64,000 nt of DNA. Source: Candidatus Peregrinibacteria bacterium Gr01-1014_25. Lineage in GTDB: Bacteria; Patescibacteriota; Gracilibacteria; Peribacterales; Peribacteraceae. The stretch lies in assembly GCA_007376205.1 (NCBI GenBank), contig VMFU01000001.1, positions 282,661 to 346,660 of the forward strand, in the 5' to 3' direction. Position numbers and translations under genes: made by a program. Positions 17,391-25,904 of this stretch are shown piece by piece (the stretch's first letter is position 1; each line of letters begins with the position of its first letter). The notes under the pieces are model-generated. The model saw only the letters and a program-made list of their open reading frames with translations. It was not told the DNA's origin and searched no databases.

Positions 17391-18045
17391 GAGCGAGGCC
17401 CTGCCATGCGTATTGCGGGAATGGTCGGCGTGCCTCCGGCATGTCGTGCCGGCGCATGTGCTCTGCGTGCTCGACGACGGATCGACGGACCCGACGCCTG
17501 CGGTTTTGGAGGCGTGCAGGCGCGACATGCCGGAGCTGATGATCGTCCGAAAGACGAACAGCGGGCACGGCCAGACATGCATCGAGGGCTACCGGCGGGC
17601 GATTGAAGGGGGTGCGCGCTGGATTTTGCAGATCGATGCCGATGGGCAGTGCGATCCGCGCTTCTTCGCGGAGTTCTGGGAACACCGCAATGAGAATCCG
17701 GTGCAGTACGGATTTCGCTTTCGTCGCGAGGACGGATACACGCGGCTCGTCATCTCGCGCATCGTCAGTCTCGTCGCCTTCCTTGCCACGGGCACATGGG
17801 TGCGCGACCCGAATGTCCCCTACCGCCTAATGCGCGCCGACGCGCTCGCGCCGCTCCTGCCGCGCATTCCCGCCGACGTCTACCTCGCCAACATCCTACT
17901 GGCAGTCCTGCAGCAGCGGGAGACGGGCATCCGGTGGCGGCCCATCGTCTTCCGCAAGCGCATCGGCGGCGTGCCGAGCGCGAAGATCCGCGGGTTCGCC
18001 AAGCGCGGCTGGCAGTTGTACCGGCAGCTGCGCAGAAGCGCGTGA
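17344..18045 (+). CDS. GT2 family glycosyltransferase
   Basis: A 233-aa GT-A enzyme without membrane helices: WVVMPAFNESEAL, VLDDGSTDPTPAV, NSGHGQTCIEGYRRAI, and the DxD motif in QIDADGQCDP (about 94-103). It may transfer galactofuranose or a related sugar, given the adjacent mutase and the 47-nt overlap with it. The start could be MPRMETLW (17344) or METLWVVM (17353); the second lacks the extra three residues and fits the family as well. Confidence 0.85.
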   Translation: MPRMETLWVVMPAFNESEALPCVLREWSACLRHVVPAHVLCVLDDGSTDPTPAVLEACRRDMPELMIVRKTNSGHGQTCIEGYRRAIEGGARWILQIDADGQCDPRFFAEFWEHRNENPVQYGFRFRREDGYTRLVISRIVSLVAFLATGTWVRDPNVPYRLMRADALAPLLPRIPADVYLANILLAVLQQRETGIRWRPIVFRKRIGGVPSAKIRGFAKRGWQLYRQLRRSA

Positions 18046-18328
18046 AACATCCACGCAGGCGTTGTCATAGCCCCTAAACGCTGGTACCGTGCGTCCGCTT
18101 CGCCAGCGACCAGGCGTCATTTGGCAGCATCGTGTGGATCCGTAGCTTCCGTCTTCGCCCTTCGGGCTACGCCGGACAGGCAGCTGGTCCATCTCGTGAT
18201 CATTGCACGCAGAGGTAAGTGTGGATCCGTAGCTCAGCTGGCCAAGCCCCGCTTGCGGGGCGTCTAGAAAATAACCGCCGCCAGCGGCGCTCGGCATCCG
18301 TTCTCGGGTAGTATTGGCATCACTGTGT
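18046..18328. repeat. tract with truncated tRNA-Asp 5' copies and small palindromes
   Basis: The 23-nt segment that begins 4 nt before tRNA-Asp and runs into its D arm (18325-18347) occurs again exactly at 18219-18241. A third copy starts at 18132 and is identical for 16 nt to GTAGCT (18147). It is then split by 33 nt (18148-18180) and resumes with CAGCTGG (18181-18187). The 33-nt insert is itself a palindrome-like element (TTCGCCCTTCGGGC core). Hairpins GCCCCGC/GCGGGGC and CGCCGC/GCGGCG lie between copies. Confidence 0.8.
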
Positions 18329-18405
18329 GGATCCGTAGCTCAGCTGGTTAGAGCGCCGCCCTGTCACGGCGGAGGTCGCGGGTTCGAGTCCCGTCGGATC
18401 CGCCA
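18329..18405 (+). tRNA. tRNA-Asp (GTC anticodon)
   Basis: A 77-nt cloverleaf with acceptor stem GGATCCG/CGGATCC, D arm GCTC-AGCTGGTTA-GAGC, anticodon loop CTGTCAC with GTC in the middle, T arm CGCGGGTTCGAGTCCCGT and encoded CCA. Two truncated 5' copies lie upstream. Confidence 0.95.
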
Positions 18406-18510
18406 TCAACGCAATCCTGCTCCGTAGCTCAACGGTGTTTCGCTGTCCTGCGCAGCAAATCCATCAAAAACACATGCATGGTTAAGGAAGCGAGCCGTCC
18501 GTGAGATCAG
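18406..18510. other. tRNA-like 5' remnant
   Basis: TCCGTAGCTCAACGG at 18421-18435 resembles the start and D arm of a tRNA, but no anticodon or T arm follows. Otherwise nothing is seen before the convergent hypothetical gene. Confidence 0.35.
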
Positions 18511-19014
18511 TCAATCGCCGCTCTTCGCAACTCTCGGAGGAACGCACTTCCACATCGCCTCGAGAAATTTGTCCGTTGCTTTGCTCCGCCACGCCTTCCA
18601 CATGAGCGCGATCATGTCAACGCTCCCAAATGTTCGCGCCTCCCGTTGTGCGTACCCTATATCGGCGGTAATTTCATCGCATGCCGACAAGAGAAGCTCG
18701 TAGGTTTTTCGTTGCCCCGGTGTCATCTCCTTTTTGTATTGCGACACGACACCCATCCATACGCCCAGGCTGCTGCTGATGGCGTCAAGGACCTGATCCG
18801 GCGTTGCATTCGTCTCATTGTACGCATAGGATTGCCGCCTTAACTCTTCCGATGCACGAAAAGAACTCCACCTGTTCACTTTTTCGCGTAACTCCTGTTC
18901 AAACAGCGTATTACGCTCTTCAGCAGCCGATTCCGCCGCGCGCGGCGCGGCCGTACTGTCGGGAGGGGTAACGGCGCTCTCCACTTGTTCGTCAGTAGAT
19001 TCTGGATGATTCAT
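18511..19014 (-). CDS. hypothetical protein, 167 aa
   Basis: A soluble, helical, unrecognised protein. The N-terminal ~40 residues are Ser/Thr/Ala/Glu-rich and probably disordered. The rest is amphipathic helix with Trp residues spread through it (VNRWSSFRASEEL, LGVWMGVVSQYKK, MWKAWRSK, AMWKCVPP). No signal peptide and only one or two Cys. The start is well supported because TATAAT (19021-19026, minus strand) ends exactly 6 nt before the ATG. Confidence 0.65.
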   Translation of the reverse strand: MNHPESTDEQVESAVTPPDSTAAPRAAESAAEERNTLFEQELREKVNRWSSFRASEELRRQSYAYNETNATPDQVLDAISSSLGVWMGVVSQYKKEMTPGQRKTYELLLSACDEITADIGYAQREARTFGSVDMIALMWKAWRSKATDKFLEAMWKCVPPRVAKSGD

Positions 19015-19311
19015 ATGAATATTATAGCATTTTTATCACTTTTTGACAATTACTGCATAGTGGGTATGAAAGGACCGCGTACCCCCCCCTTCTCATTCTC
19101 CATCGTGCGCGATAACTTGCGACGATGGTTCGGACTAGGTGCAGGCGCACACGATGCCGTTCATTCCCGATATTGGCGAATTTCCATGGTCATAGATCAA
19201 CGCTACACGCACAGACGGCCTAACGACCTATGCGGCGGCAGGCTCTAGGCGCCTCATGACCTGCTTCAAATCGACTTTCGTCAATTCTAAGATCATCGAT
19301 AGTACAAAGCC
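19015..19311. other. 297-nt intergenic stretch with a plus-strand promoter candidate
   Basis: TTGACA at about 19042 and TATGAA 16 nt later could drive a plus-strand transcript, but no convincing ORF or known RNA is visible. The divergent -10 of the 167-aa gene lies at its left edge. A small non-coding RNA is possible. Confidence 0.3.
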
Positions 19312-20508
19312 CTACGCTGGAATCTCTTTCCACACGCGGCGCATGAGGACGAAGACAACGAAGAGCAACGCGCCGCTGCCGATGCCCGTCCAGAGCATTG
19401 CCTGCGCCAGTGACAGGACGCCTATGAGATAGCCGAGGATTGGCGACAGGAGCGTGAAGACGACGCGGAACGAGAAATTTTGCAAAGAGATCACCGTCGC
19501 GCGGATGTCCGAGGTTGTCATCCGGTTCACGAGATCGCCGCAGAGCGCGTTAAAGGCCCCATAGGCGCTCCGGCCGATGGCGAGCAAGGCGATGCCCCAT
19601 AGGGAGAATACGAACCCGAGGGCGATGTAGCTTGCCACGACGACGCTCGCAATGACGATCAAAAACCATCGGTCGTCCACAAGGCGCTCGGCGCTGTGGG
19701 TGAGCGCGGATGCGGCTGCCCCGCCGACCATCATGACGGCATGCGCCAGTCCGAAGAGCGCGAGCGGCAGCCCCACGGCCGTCTGGTATGGCTGGGAGAA
19801 CCACACGAGGCAGAGTGTCAGGCTTGCGAGGATGCTGAACACCCCGATGACGCTGCGTAGCGGTGCGCTCTCGACGAGCGTTGCTTTCGCGATGCGAAGA
19901 ATCTCACGCACGTGCTGTTGGCTTTGGAGCTTATGGCGGTGCGGCTCGCGCAAAAGGAATGCGATGCCGAGGGCGACGGCGAACGAGCCGACGGTCAGCG
20001 ATACGGGCGTTCGCAGCGAAACGGCGGCCAATAGACCTCCGGCGACGCTGGCGGTGGCCTGCACGAGCAGCGACCAAGAGAACTGGCGTCCGATGATCTT
20101 GCGGTATTCCTTCTGCCGTCCCAGTGCGAGCAACGTATCGTACGTCATCGCCTCCACGGTGCCGGAATGGAAACTAATGCTGACTGCAAGGAGGACTTCC
20201 GCAAGGAAAAATTCCCAGAAGCCGGTCGCCAATGCGTACACCAGCATGCCGACGACGCCGAAAACCGATCCGCAGACAATGGTGTTCTTCCGTCCCCAAC
20301 GGTCCGAAAGGTAGCCGGACGGCACTTCACAGAGGACGATGGCCGCGGTGAAGATCGCCTGCAGATAGAACACCTGCGCGATGGACACATCGTTGGCCAG
20401 GAAAAATGGCACGATGATGCCGATGGCAAAGAAGGCATCACTCGATGCCCGGAGTGCGGTGAGCTTCCAGATATTCCCTCGCACGGCCGCAGCGGGTTGT
20501 GTGTGCAT
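19312..20508 (-). CDS. MFS transporter
   Basis: A 398-aa polytopic protein with about 12 helices. The MFS loop 2-3 signature appears as GYLSDRWGRKNT (about 64-75), and the second half has a weaker equivalent. The central loop is short (REPHRHKLQSQQHV). The substrate cannot be assigned; drug or metabolite exporters of this size look similar. The start at MHTQPAAAVRG is chosen with TATCAT 9 nt upstream. The longer upstream frame reads through the gene behind it and is not used. Confidence 0.85.
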   Translation of the reverse strand: MHTQPAAAVRGNIWKLTALRASSDAFFAIGIIVPFFLANDVSIAQVFYLQAIFTAAIVLCEVPSGYLSDRWGRKNTIVCGSVFGVVGMLVYALATGFWEFFLAEVLLAVSISFHSGTVEAMTYDTLLALGRQKEYRKIIGRQFSWSLLVQATASVAGGLLAAVSLRTPVSLTVGSFAVALGIAFLLREPHRHKLQSQQHVREILRIAKATLVESAPLRSVIGVFSILASLTLCLVWFSQPYQTAVGLPLALFGLAHAVMMVGGAAASALTHSAERLVDDRWFLIVIASVVVASYIALGFVFSLWGIALLAIGRSAYGAFNALCGDLVNRMTTSDIRATVISLQNFSFRVVFTLLSPILGYLIGVLSLAQAMLWTGIGSGALLFVVFVLMRRVWKEIPA

Positions 20509-20534
20509 GGCGACGCCATGATAGCGCTTTTTTC

Positions 20535-21437
20535 CTACTCCCCATTGTTCGCCGACCGGTGCACGCGGATTTTGGCGCCCAGCTCGGGTTTGGCGAACTG
20601 GAAGAACGCCGAGCGGTACAGGCGCGTGTAGCTGTCTTCGCCCTCCATCCACTTGCGCAGAATCTCGATGTCCTTGTTCGGATAGATGACGAGGCCGCCC
20701 GGTTCCGCTTCGCGCAGCGAGGAGCCCAGCTGCACGCGCTGGCTGACGTTGGCGACGATGAGCTTCACGAAACCTCCCGTTTCCTTCGCAGCTTCCTGGA
20801 CCTCGTCCCACTTCTTCCCGGGATTCTTGCAGTACGTGAGCATGTTGCCGAAGCGGTCGACGTACGAGAGTTCCCAGCGGTCCTCCGGGTAGTCGGGGAT
20901 GAGTACTTTCGGGTCGTTCTCGATCAGCTTGAGACCGTGATCCGGGTGAAGCATGACCGCGGCGTAGCTGGAGCGGAACTGCTCGTTGGGGCCGTAGAGA
21001 TTGTTGTCCAGGTTCGGCAGGTGGTGAATCGTTTCGACGTGCTCCTTGATCGATGCCAAGCCCGCGGGATCGGTCGTCACGATGCGGAGGTTGCCGATGG
21101 CCGCGACATGGAACAGGCTGCCGTTCCCCTCCTTGCTCACGCGCGGCGCGGCGTTGATGAACACCCCCGTGATCGTCTTGGCGAACGCCGCCTTCGTGGC
21201 GGCATCGAGCCAGGTGGCCTTGCGGGATTGCTCGTGCAATTCGACGATCAACCGGAGCACATGCGCCGTGATGTTCTCACGTCCATAGATGTCGAACTCG
21301 CGCTTGGTGAATTCCAGCGGAAACGAGCGGAAATCCGTGGAGATGATTGCGTCGGCATCGTCCTGTGTGAATGGGTTCTTGCTGCGTCCGTACGTATCGG
21401 AGAAGCAGTACACTCGGCGGAGGGCGGAGGTATCCAT
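20535..21437 (-). CDS. uncharacterised protein with weak resemblance to SAM hydroxide adenosyltransferase (DUF62)
   Basis: A 300-aa soluble protein. The only family-like signature is VDRFGNMLTYC (about residue 200). DUF62/chlorinase-fluorinase proteins carry a similar DRFGNxxTN segment in their C-terminal domain. An INAAPR region and RSSYAAVMLHPDHG precede it. The N-terminal half does not show the expected TDFG motif clearly, so the match could be coincidental. It starts 53 nt downstream of gatA on the same strand and may be co-transcribed. If related, it would hydrolyse S-adenosylmethionine. Confidence 0.4.
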   Translation of the reverse strand: MDTSALRRVYCFSDTYGRSKNPFTQDDADAIISTDFRSFPLEFTKREFDIYGRENITAHVLRLIVELHEQSRKATWLDAATKAAFAKTITGVFINAAPRVSKEGNGSLFHVAAIGNLRIVTTDPAGLASIKEHVETIHHLPNLDNNLYGPNEQFRSSYAAVMLHPDHGLKLIENDPKVLIPDYPEDRWELSYVDRFGNMLTYCKNPGKKWDEVQEAAKETGGFVKLIVANVSQRVQLGSSLREAEPGGLVIYPNKDIEILRKWMEGEDSYTRLYRSAFFQFAKPELGAKIRVHRSANNGE

Positions 21438-21490
21438 AGGGCGAAGGAAGGATACCGATGATCGAAGGGGAGACAACCCATTTTTCCGCC

Positions 21491-22948
21491 TTACAACGCC
21501 GGTTTTTTTTCGAAAAACCTCGTCGCCTGCTCGTACGCGTGGGCGCAGCGCAGGACCAGTTCCTCGCTCCATTGCGCTCCCATGAGTTGTAAGCCGAGAG
21601 GGAGGCCGGTCTTCGTGAAGCCGCATGGGACGGACATCGCCGGAATGCCGGCCATGACTTGCCCCACAAGGAAGATATCCTCCAGATACATGGCGATCGG
21701 ATCATTGTCGTGAATGCCGATGGTGAATGCGGGGTTCGGCGTCACGGGAGCGGCAATGATGTCGACGTCGCGGAACGCCGTATTGAAGTCCTGTCTGATA
21801 AGCGTACGGACCTTCTGGGCCTGGCGGTAATACGCGTCGTAGTACCCCGATGACAGCGCGTACGTGCCGATCATAATGCGGCGCTTCACCTCCGATCCGA
21901 ACCCCTCGCTGCGCACGCGCCCGTAGTAGTCGGTGAGCGACGCGGGCTTGTCGACGGTGTGCCCGAAACGGATGCCATCGTAGCGCGCCATGTTCGAGCT
22001 CACTTCGCACGGACAGAGAACGTAGTACGTTGCGGTGGCGTAGGCGCTATGCGGCAACGAAATCTCCGTGATGGTCGCGCCCAGATCTTTGAGGATCGCT
22101 ACGGCCTCGTGCACGGATGTTTCGATCTCCGGGTTGAGGCCCTCGATAAAGTATTCCTTCGGCAGCCCGATCTTCATGCCTTTCACGTTTCCGGTGAGGA
22201 CCTTCGTGTGGTCGGGCACGGGCTTGTCGACGGTCGTGCCGTCGAGGGGGTCTTTGCCAGCGATGACGTTCATGACGAGCGCGATGTCCTCAACGGTCTT
22301 GCAGATCGGCCCGATCGTATCGAGCGAGCTTGCCATGCTCATCACGCCGAAGCGGCTGGTCCGTCCATAGGTTGGACGCAGGCCCGTGCAGTTGCAGAAT
22401 GCGGACGGTTCACGAATGGAACCTCCCGTGTCCGTCCCCAGGGCGAAAAGGCCCATATCTGCGGCGACGCCGGCTGCGGAGCCTCCCGATGACCCTCCTG
22501 CGACGCGCGTCACATCCCATGGGTTGCGCGTGACGCCGTAACAAGAAGTTTCCGTCGACGATCCCATTGTAAATTCATCCGTGTTCGCTTTCCCTAGGCT
22601 GATCGCTCCCGCCGCGGTGAGGCGCTTGGTCGTCGTCGAGTCGAACGGAGGTGTGTAGGTTTTATTGCGGAGGATATTCGAGCACGCCGTTGTCGGTACG
22701 CCCGCCTCGCAGAAGACATCTTTGGCCAGATACGGAATGCCGCCGAGCGGCAGCGATGTACCGCCGGAAGCATCGATGTTTTTGGCTTGCTCCAGGGCTC
22801 TCTCAAAATTGGTGTGCACGACGGCATTCAGTGTCGGGTTCATGGCCTCAATGCGATCGATGCATGCGAGCGCTAGCTCTTGCGCAGAACACTCCTTCAT
22901 ACGAAGTTTTCGGAGAGCCTGCGCGATGGTGATCGTGGCGAGGGGCAT
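21491..22948 (-). CDS. gatA: Asp-tRNA(Asn)/Glu-tRNA(Gln) amidotransferase subunit A
   Basis: A 485-aa amidase-signature enzyme. The catalytic Lys lies in YLAKDVF (about 74). The Gly/Ser-rich signature GGSSGGSAAGVAAD and GTDTGGSIREPSAFC carries the cis-Ser and nucleophile Ser (about 151-178). It releases ammonia from glutamine for the amidation of mischarged tRNA by GatB. The length matches the family. gatC lies directly upstream on the same strand with 31 nt between; gatB is not in this window. Confidence 0.96.
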   Translation of the reverse strand: MPLATITIAQALRKLRMKECSAQELALACIDRIEAMNPTLNAVVHTNFERALEQAKNIDASGGTSLPLGGIPYLAKDVFCEAGVPTTACSNILRNKTYTPPFDSTTTKRLTAAGAISLGKANTDEFTMGSSTETSCYGVTRNPWDVTRVAGGSSGGSAAGVAADMGLFALGTDTGGSIREPSAFCNCTGLRPTYGRTSRFGVMSMASSLDTIGPICKTVEDIALVMNVIAGKDPLDGTTVDKPVPDHTKVLTGNVKGMKIGLPKEYFIEGLNPEIETSVHEAVAILKDLGATITEISLPHSAYATATYYVLCPCEVSSNMARYDGIRFGHTVDKPASLTDYYGRVRSEGFGSEVKRRIMIGTYALSSGYYDAYYRQAQKVRTLIRQDFNTAFRDVDIIAAPVTPNPAFTIGIHDNDPIAMYLEDIFLVGQVMAGIPAMSVPCGFTKTGLPLGLQLMGAQWSEELVLRCAHAYEQATRFFEKKPAL

Positions 22949-22979
22949 AAAGAAAATGGCTTACATTAGGGCTCCGTAA

Positions 22980-23273
22980 TCAGTGGGCCGACGGGGTCTG
23001 GATCTGGTGTCCGACGATCGGCAGAGCGCTGCAGCCAAGCAGCGCGTCCGGCTGCGCGATGGCAGCTGCGGGAACGTCCTCTCGCAGCGCGTTTTCCAAA
23101 CCCGTCACCTGACTCGTCGCTTCCACGGCCGACGTGTCGACTTCCTTGAGCATGTCGACGTACTGCAGGATGCTCGTGAGCTGCTGCGGGAACCGTCGCA
23201 CCTCGTCCTCCGTGAGCTGGAGACGGGCGAGTTGCGCAATGTGCCGGACTTGCTGCTCGGTGAGCTGCGTCAT
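22980..23273 (-). CDS. gatC: Asp/Glu-tRNA amidotransferase subunit C
   Basis: A 97-aa GatC: LTEQQVRHIAQLARLQLTEDEVRRFPQQL is the conserved helix, followed by ILQYVDMLKEVDTSAVEAT and LREDVP. It stabilises the GatAB complex. The start at MTQLTEQQ is chosen over the longer frame; TAGGGT lies 10 nt before it. gatA follows, giving a gatC-gatA pair. Confidence 0.93.
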   Translation of the reverse strand: MTQLTEQQVRHIAQLARLQLTEDEVRRFPQQLTSILQYVDMLKEVDTSAVEATSQVTGLENALREDVPAAAIAQPDALLGCSALPIVGHQIQTPSAH

Positions 23274-23312
23274 GACGCGCGCAACCCTAGCACACGGCGC
23301 CCCCGCGGGCAC

Positions 23313-23636
23313 CTACCCGCCGCGATACATGATGCCCGGCCTGAACAGGTCCTCCTGGCAGGCGCTGCAGACGCATTGCCCGCACCCGCGCTGACGCAGA
23401 TGCAGCTCGATGGCGGATCGGACCGCCGCGGGGTCCATGGTGGCAGGATGATCAATGGTCAGAATCTCGGCGGTGATGAGATAGGCCAGTTTTCCCCGCG
23501 TGCCGCTGCAGACGCTACATACGGCGTCAGCCCGTTCCTCCAAGGCATAATCGACCTTTGCGGTGATTCCTTCGCCGCTATCGGCCTCCTGGAAGCCGAT
23601 GGTGTAGGTTTTGCGGAAGATTGACATATCGTACAT
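23313..23636 (-). CDS. small Cys-rich hypothetical protein, 107 aa
   Basis: An unrecognised protein with two Cys clusters, CSVCSG (about 40-45) and CGQCVCSACQ (about 85-94), which could bind zinc or a metal cluster. The N-terminus MYDMSIFRKTYTIGFQEADSGEGITAKVDY is soluble. An AT-rich segment including TATAAA stands 5 nt before the ATG at 23636. It is divergent from the 80-aa small gene, the two sharing a 50-nt AT-rich region. Confidence 0.55.
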   Translation of the reverse strand: MYDMSIFRKTYTIGFQEADSGEGITAKVDYALEERADAVCSVCSGTRGKLAYLITAEILTIDHPATMDPAAVRSAIELHLRQRGCGQCVCSACQEDLFRPGIMYRGG

Positions 23637-23688
23637 AAAATTTTATAATAGTAAATAGCTTTTTCCCAACACCATAGAGGCTTGGACC

Positions 23689-23931
23689 ATGAGTACCACA
23701 ATTGTGTCGACCAGTGAAAAGCTTGAAGCCCCCCGCTTCCTTGCAGAAATGCAGGGGGCGGCACTCCGCAGTCCCCGTCTTGCGACGGCATTGCGGCGAG
23801 CGGGCAACGACCCCGTCCCTGCTGTGATTTTTGATCTCTACGCCCAGTTTTTTCTGGGTGTGGGTCACAACTTGGGTGCCCCCCTCGTTGTGAACGGCGG
23901 ACCCAAGGACGGGTCCAAGCGCCGCCGGTAG
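23689..23931 (+). CDS. small hypothetical protein, 80 aa
   Basis: The frame begins MSTTIVSTSEKLEAPRFLAEM and ends in a basic tail KDGSKRRR. It has a mixed composition with one moderately hydrophobic centre (VPAVIFDLYAQFFLGV). A good -10 (TATAAT, 23645-23650) precedes it and a strong intrinsic terminator follows 30 nt after the stop, so the transcript unit is clear. An RNA gene of about 330 nt is the alternative. No family is recognised. Confidence 0.5.
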   Translation: MSTTIVSTSEKLEAPRFLAEMQGAALRSPRLATALRRAGNDPVPAVIFDLYAQFFLGVGHNLGAPLVVNGGPKDGSKRRR

Positions 23932-23960
23932 GCACCCTCTGGAACAGGGAAGAGGCGCAA

Positions 23961-23985
23961 CCCCGCCTACGGCGGGGTTTTTTTT
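23961..23985 (+). terminator. intrinsic terminator
   Basis: CCCCGCC-TAC-GGCGGGG stem followed by eight T residues, ending the 80-aa small-gene transcript. Confidence 0.9.
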
Positions 23986-24038
23986 GACGTAAACGGTAAA
24001 AATGCGTATAATATCTACAACATCCACAACGGACTTCC

Positions 24039-25181
24039 GTGCCCACATTCTCTCCCCACGCCGAGGGCCTTCCCGATCATGATCTCCTCGGGGATATCGA
24101 CGAACAACTGACGCAAACCCTGCTGCAGGAATCCCCTGCGGACTATGTGTTGCAGGCGTACGTGCTCATCGAGCAGGTGACGGGCAAATCCATCGGGACG
24201 CAGGGCGAGCTCTACGACCGCGGCGAGGGCATGATGCGCCACCCGGACGCGCCGGAAGCTCTGCGCACACTGCGGAATGGCTTGGCGCGCGTGTCATCGC
24301 ATCTCCCGTTTCAGAAGGAGACGATCCAGTGGTACGTCCATCTGATCGATGAATCGCTGCAGACGCTACTGGGCAGCGAGGCCCAGCGTGCGCGGCGCGA
24401 GGGCAGTTACGAAATGGAACTGGGGTCCCTCTCAACGACCATGACCGGCGAGGGATTCGAGAATGCCCTCCTGTACCCGAATGGTGCGCCGCCCATCCGG
24501 CCGAAGTCCCCGACCGACGTCGAACACCTGCCCGAGCGGGAGGCCATCGATGACGCCATGGCGACGAGCCCCTACGCGGGCCGCCCGTGGGATCCCGATG
24601 CGGAGTGGCTCGCGGACGTGACGGACGTGACCTCCCGCCAGCTCAAGCTCGACGCCATTCCCGTGGAAGAGGCCCAGAGATGCATCGCCGCCGTGCCCTG
24701 CATCGGCCGCGCGCTCGATGTGCGGTACGGCGTGGACTGCTTCGTGCGCTACGTGCATCCGGAAACCGGCAGGGAAGCGATCGTGACACTCGACCTGACG
24801 ACGGACGTCCAGCGCAAACTCACCGAGGGGTTCAAGGCGGACATCCTGATCACCCCCGAGGGGGCGTACCTCCATCCCGACCTGGTCGATGCCCCGCGAC
24901 TGCGCGTCGTCGTGGACGACATCGAGCATGGTGCAGGTTTGATCGATGCGGCGCACGCCCGCGACCGCCGCGTGCGCATCGGAACCGCAATCGGGCAGAT
25001 TCTCGAATGGAAGACGCACATGCCCGAAACGGAACGTTGCCGCTTACGCATGCCGAATGAGCGCAAGGCCGGAGGGACGACGCGTCAGCGCCTAGCGAGC
25101 GTTGACCGCACCATCCGTCGGCGCCTGCGGCGCGCTACAGGGATCGATCAGGGATCGTACGATGTCCCGGACGAAGGGTAA
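24039..25181 (+). CDS. hypothetical protein, 380 aa
   Basis: No family is recognised. The start is GTG at 24039; TATAAT (24008-24013) lies 25 nt upstream. The N-terminal third is helical (about 15-110). The middle has a variable, proline-containing stretch (about 145-190). The C-terminal half has alternating strands (ALDVRYGVDCFVRYVHPETGREAIVTLDLT) and then ADILITPEGAYLHPDLV. A basic tail (RRRLRRATG) ends it. The last 90 nt overlap the convergent small gene on the other strand. Confidence 0.55.
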   Translation: MPTFSPHAEGLPDHDLLGDIDEQLTQTLLQESPADYVLQAYVLIEQVTGKSIGTQGELYDRGEGMMRHPDAPEALRTLRNGLARVSSHLPFQKETIQWYVHLIDESLQTLLGSEAQRARREGSYEMELGSLSTTMTGEGFENALLYPNGAPPIRPKSPTDVEHLPEREAIDDAMATSPYAGRPWDPDAEWLADVTDVTSRQLKLDAIPVEEAQRCIAAVPCIGRALDVRYGVDCFVRYVHPETGREAIVTLDLTTDVQRKLTEGFKADILITPEGAYLHPDLVDAPRLRVVVDDIEHGAGLIDAAHARDRRVRIGTAIGQILEWKTHMPETERCRLRMPNERKAGGTTRQRLASVDRTIRRRLRRATGIDQGSYDVPDEG

Positions 25182-25397
25182 GACAGGATTGTTCTCGCCA
25201 TGGAGATCCTCAAGGCGCTGTCCTTGCTCCAAGACGCCGCGGAGTACGATGCGTACGGCATCTCTGTCCATGCGGGCTTCCACTTGCGTCAATGTCAGTT
25301 TGCCGACATCCGGTGAGTCCTTCGCCGCATCCGCCAGGGCGCGCCTTGGCAGCACGCAGAGAAGCGTCTCGACGGCGTTCTCGAGAACAGAATCCAT
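25092..25397 (-). CDS. hypothetical protein, 101 aa
   Basis: A small soluble helical protein (MDSVLENAVETLLCVLPRRALADAAKDSPDVG...). No family is recognised. The start at 25397 is supported by TATTTT ending exactly 6 nt upstream. Its 3' 90 nt overlap the end of the 380-aa gene in the opposite direction. It diverges from rnpA. Confidence 0.55.
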   Translation of the reverse strand: MDSVLENAVETLLCVLPRRALADAAKDSPDVGKLTLTQVEARMDRDAVRIVLRGVLEQGQRLEDLHGENNPVLPFVRDIVRSLIDPCSAPQAPTDGAVNAR

Positions 25398-25505
25398 GGA
25401 GAGAAAATACAATGGTTGATGATATGTGTCCAGAATGCTGCAGACTGTGAGTATTCCTTCGAAAAGCCTCCTTGGTTTCTTCGGTTGCCTCGGTATCCTT
25501 CGTTC

Positions 25506-25904
25506 GTGCCCCTCCTCCGACTCTCCGGCCGCAAAACCTGCGAACGCGTTCTGCGGCAGGGGCGCGTATGGAAGGGGCCGCTGTTCTCCGCGCGCTGGAT
25601 CGCCGGAGAACCTCGAAACACGCGTAACCCCCATCGGGGCCTCTTCATCGGCACCGTCGTTCCAGCGTCACTCGACAAGTCCGCCGTACGCCGCAACCGC
25701 ATGCGCCGCCGCTGCCGCGAGGCGATGCGCACGATCATCCGCGACGGTGCGCCGGTTCCCACGGCCCAGTTGTTGCTCCTGCCGCGCTCCGCTAGTCTGA
25801 ACGCTCCGTTTCCCGAGCTGCAGGCCCAGGCCCGCGCTCTTCTCACTGCCCTCTCCGTCGCATGCCCTCCGACAAGCGATCCCGCATCCTCGAATTCGCG
25901 CTGA
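25506..25904 (+). CDS. rnpA: ribonuclease P protein component
   Basis: A 132-aa basic protein. It carries the RnpA signature, SAVRRNRMRRRCREAMRTII (about 58-77), and an N-terminal RLSGRKTCERVLRQGRVWKG. It binds RNase P RNA and helps mature tRNA 5' ends. The start GTG 25506 is chosen because TATCCT (25494-25499) ends 6 nt before it. The upstream frame is unlike any RnpA. Its 3' end overlaps yidC by 43 nt, the usual rnpA-yidC order; rpmH is not seen upstream. Confidence 0.9.
   Translation: MPLLRLSGRKTCERVLRQGRVWKGPLFSARWIAGEPRNTRNPHRGLFIGTVVPASLDKSAVRRNRMRRRCREAMRTIIRDGAPVPTAQLLLLPRSASLNAPFPELQAQARALLTALSVACPPTSDPASSNSR

Noticed and set aside
18406-18450. Second tRNA gene after tRNA-Asp
   Set aside because: Only the 5' and D-arm portion is recognisable; no anticodon or T arm.
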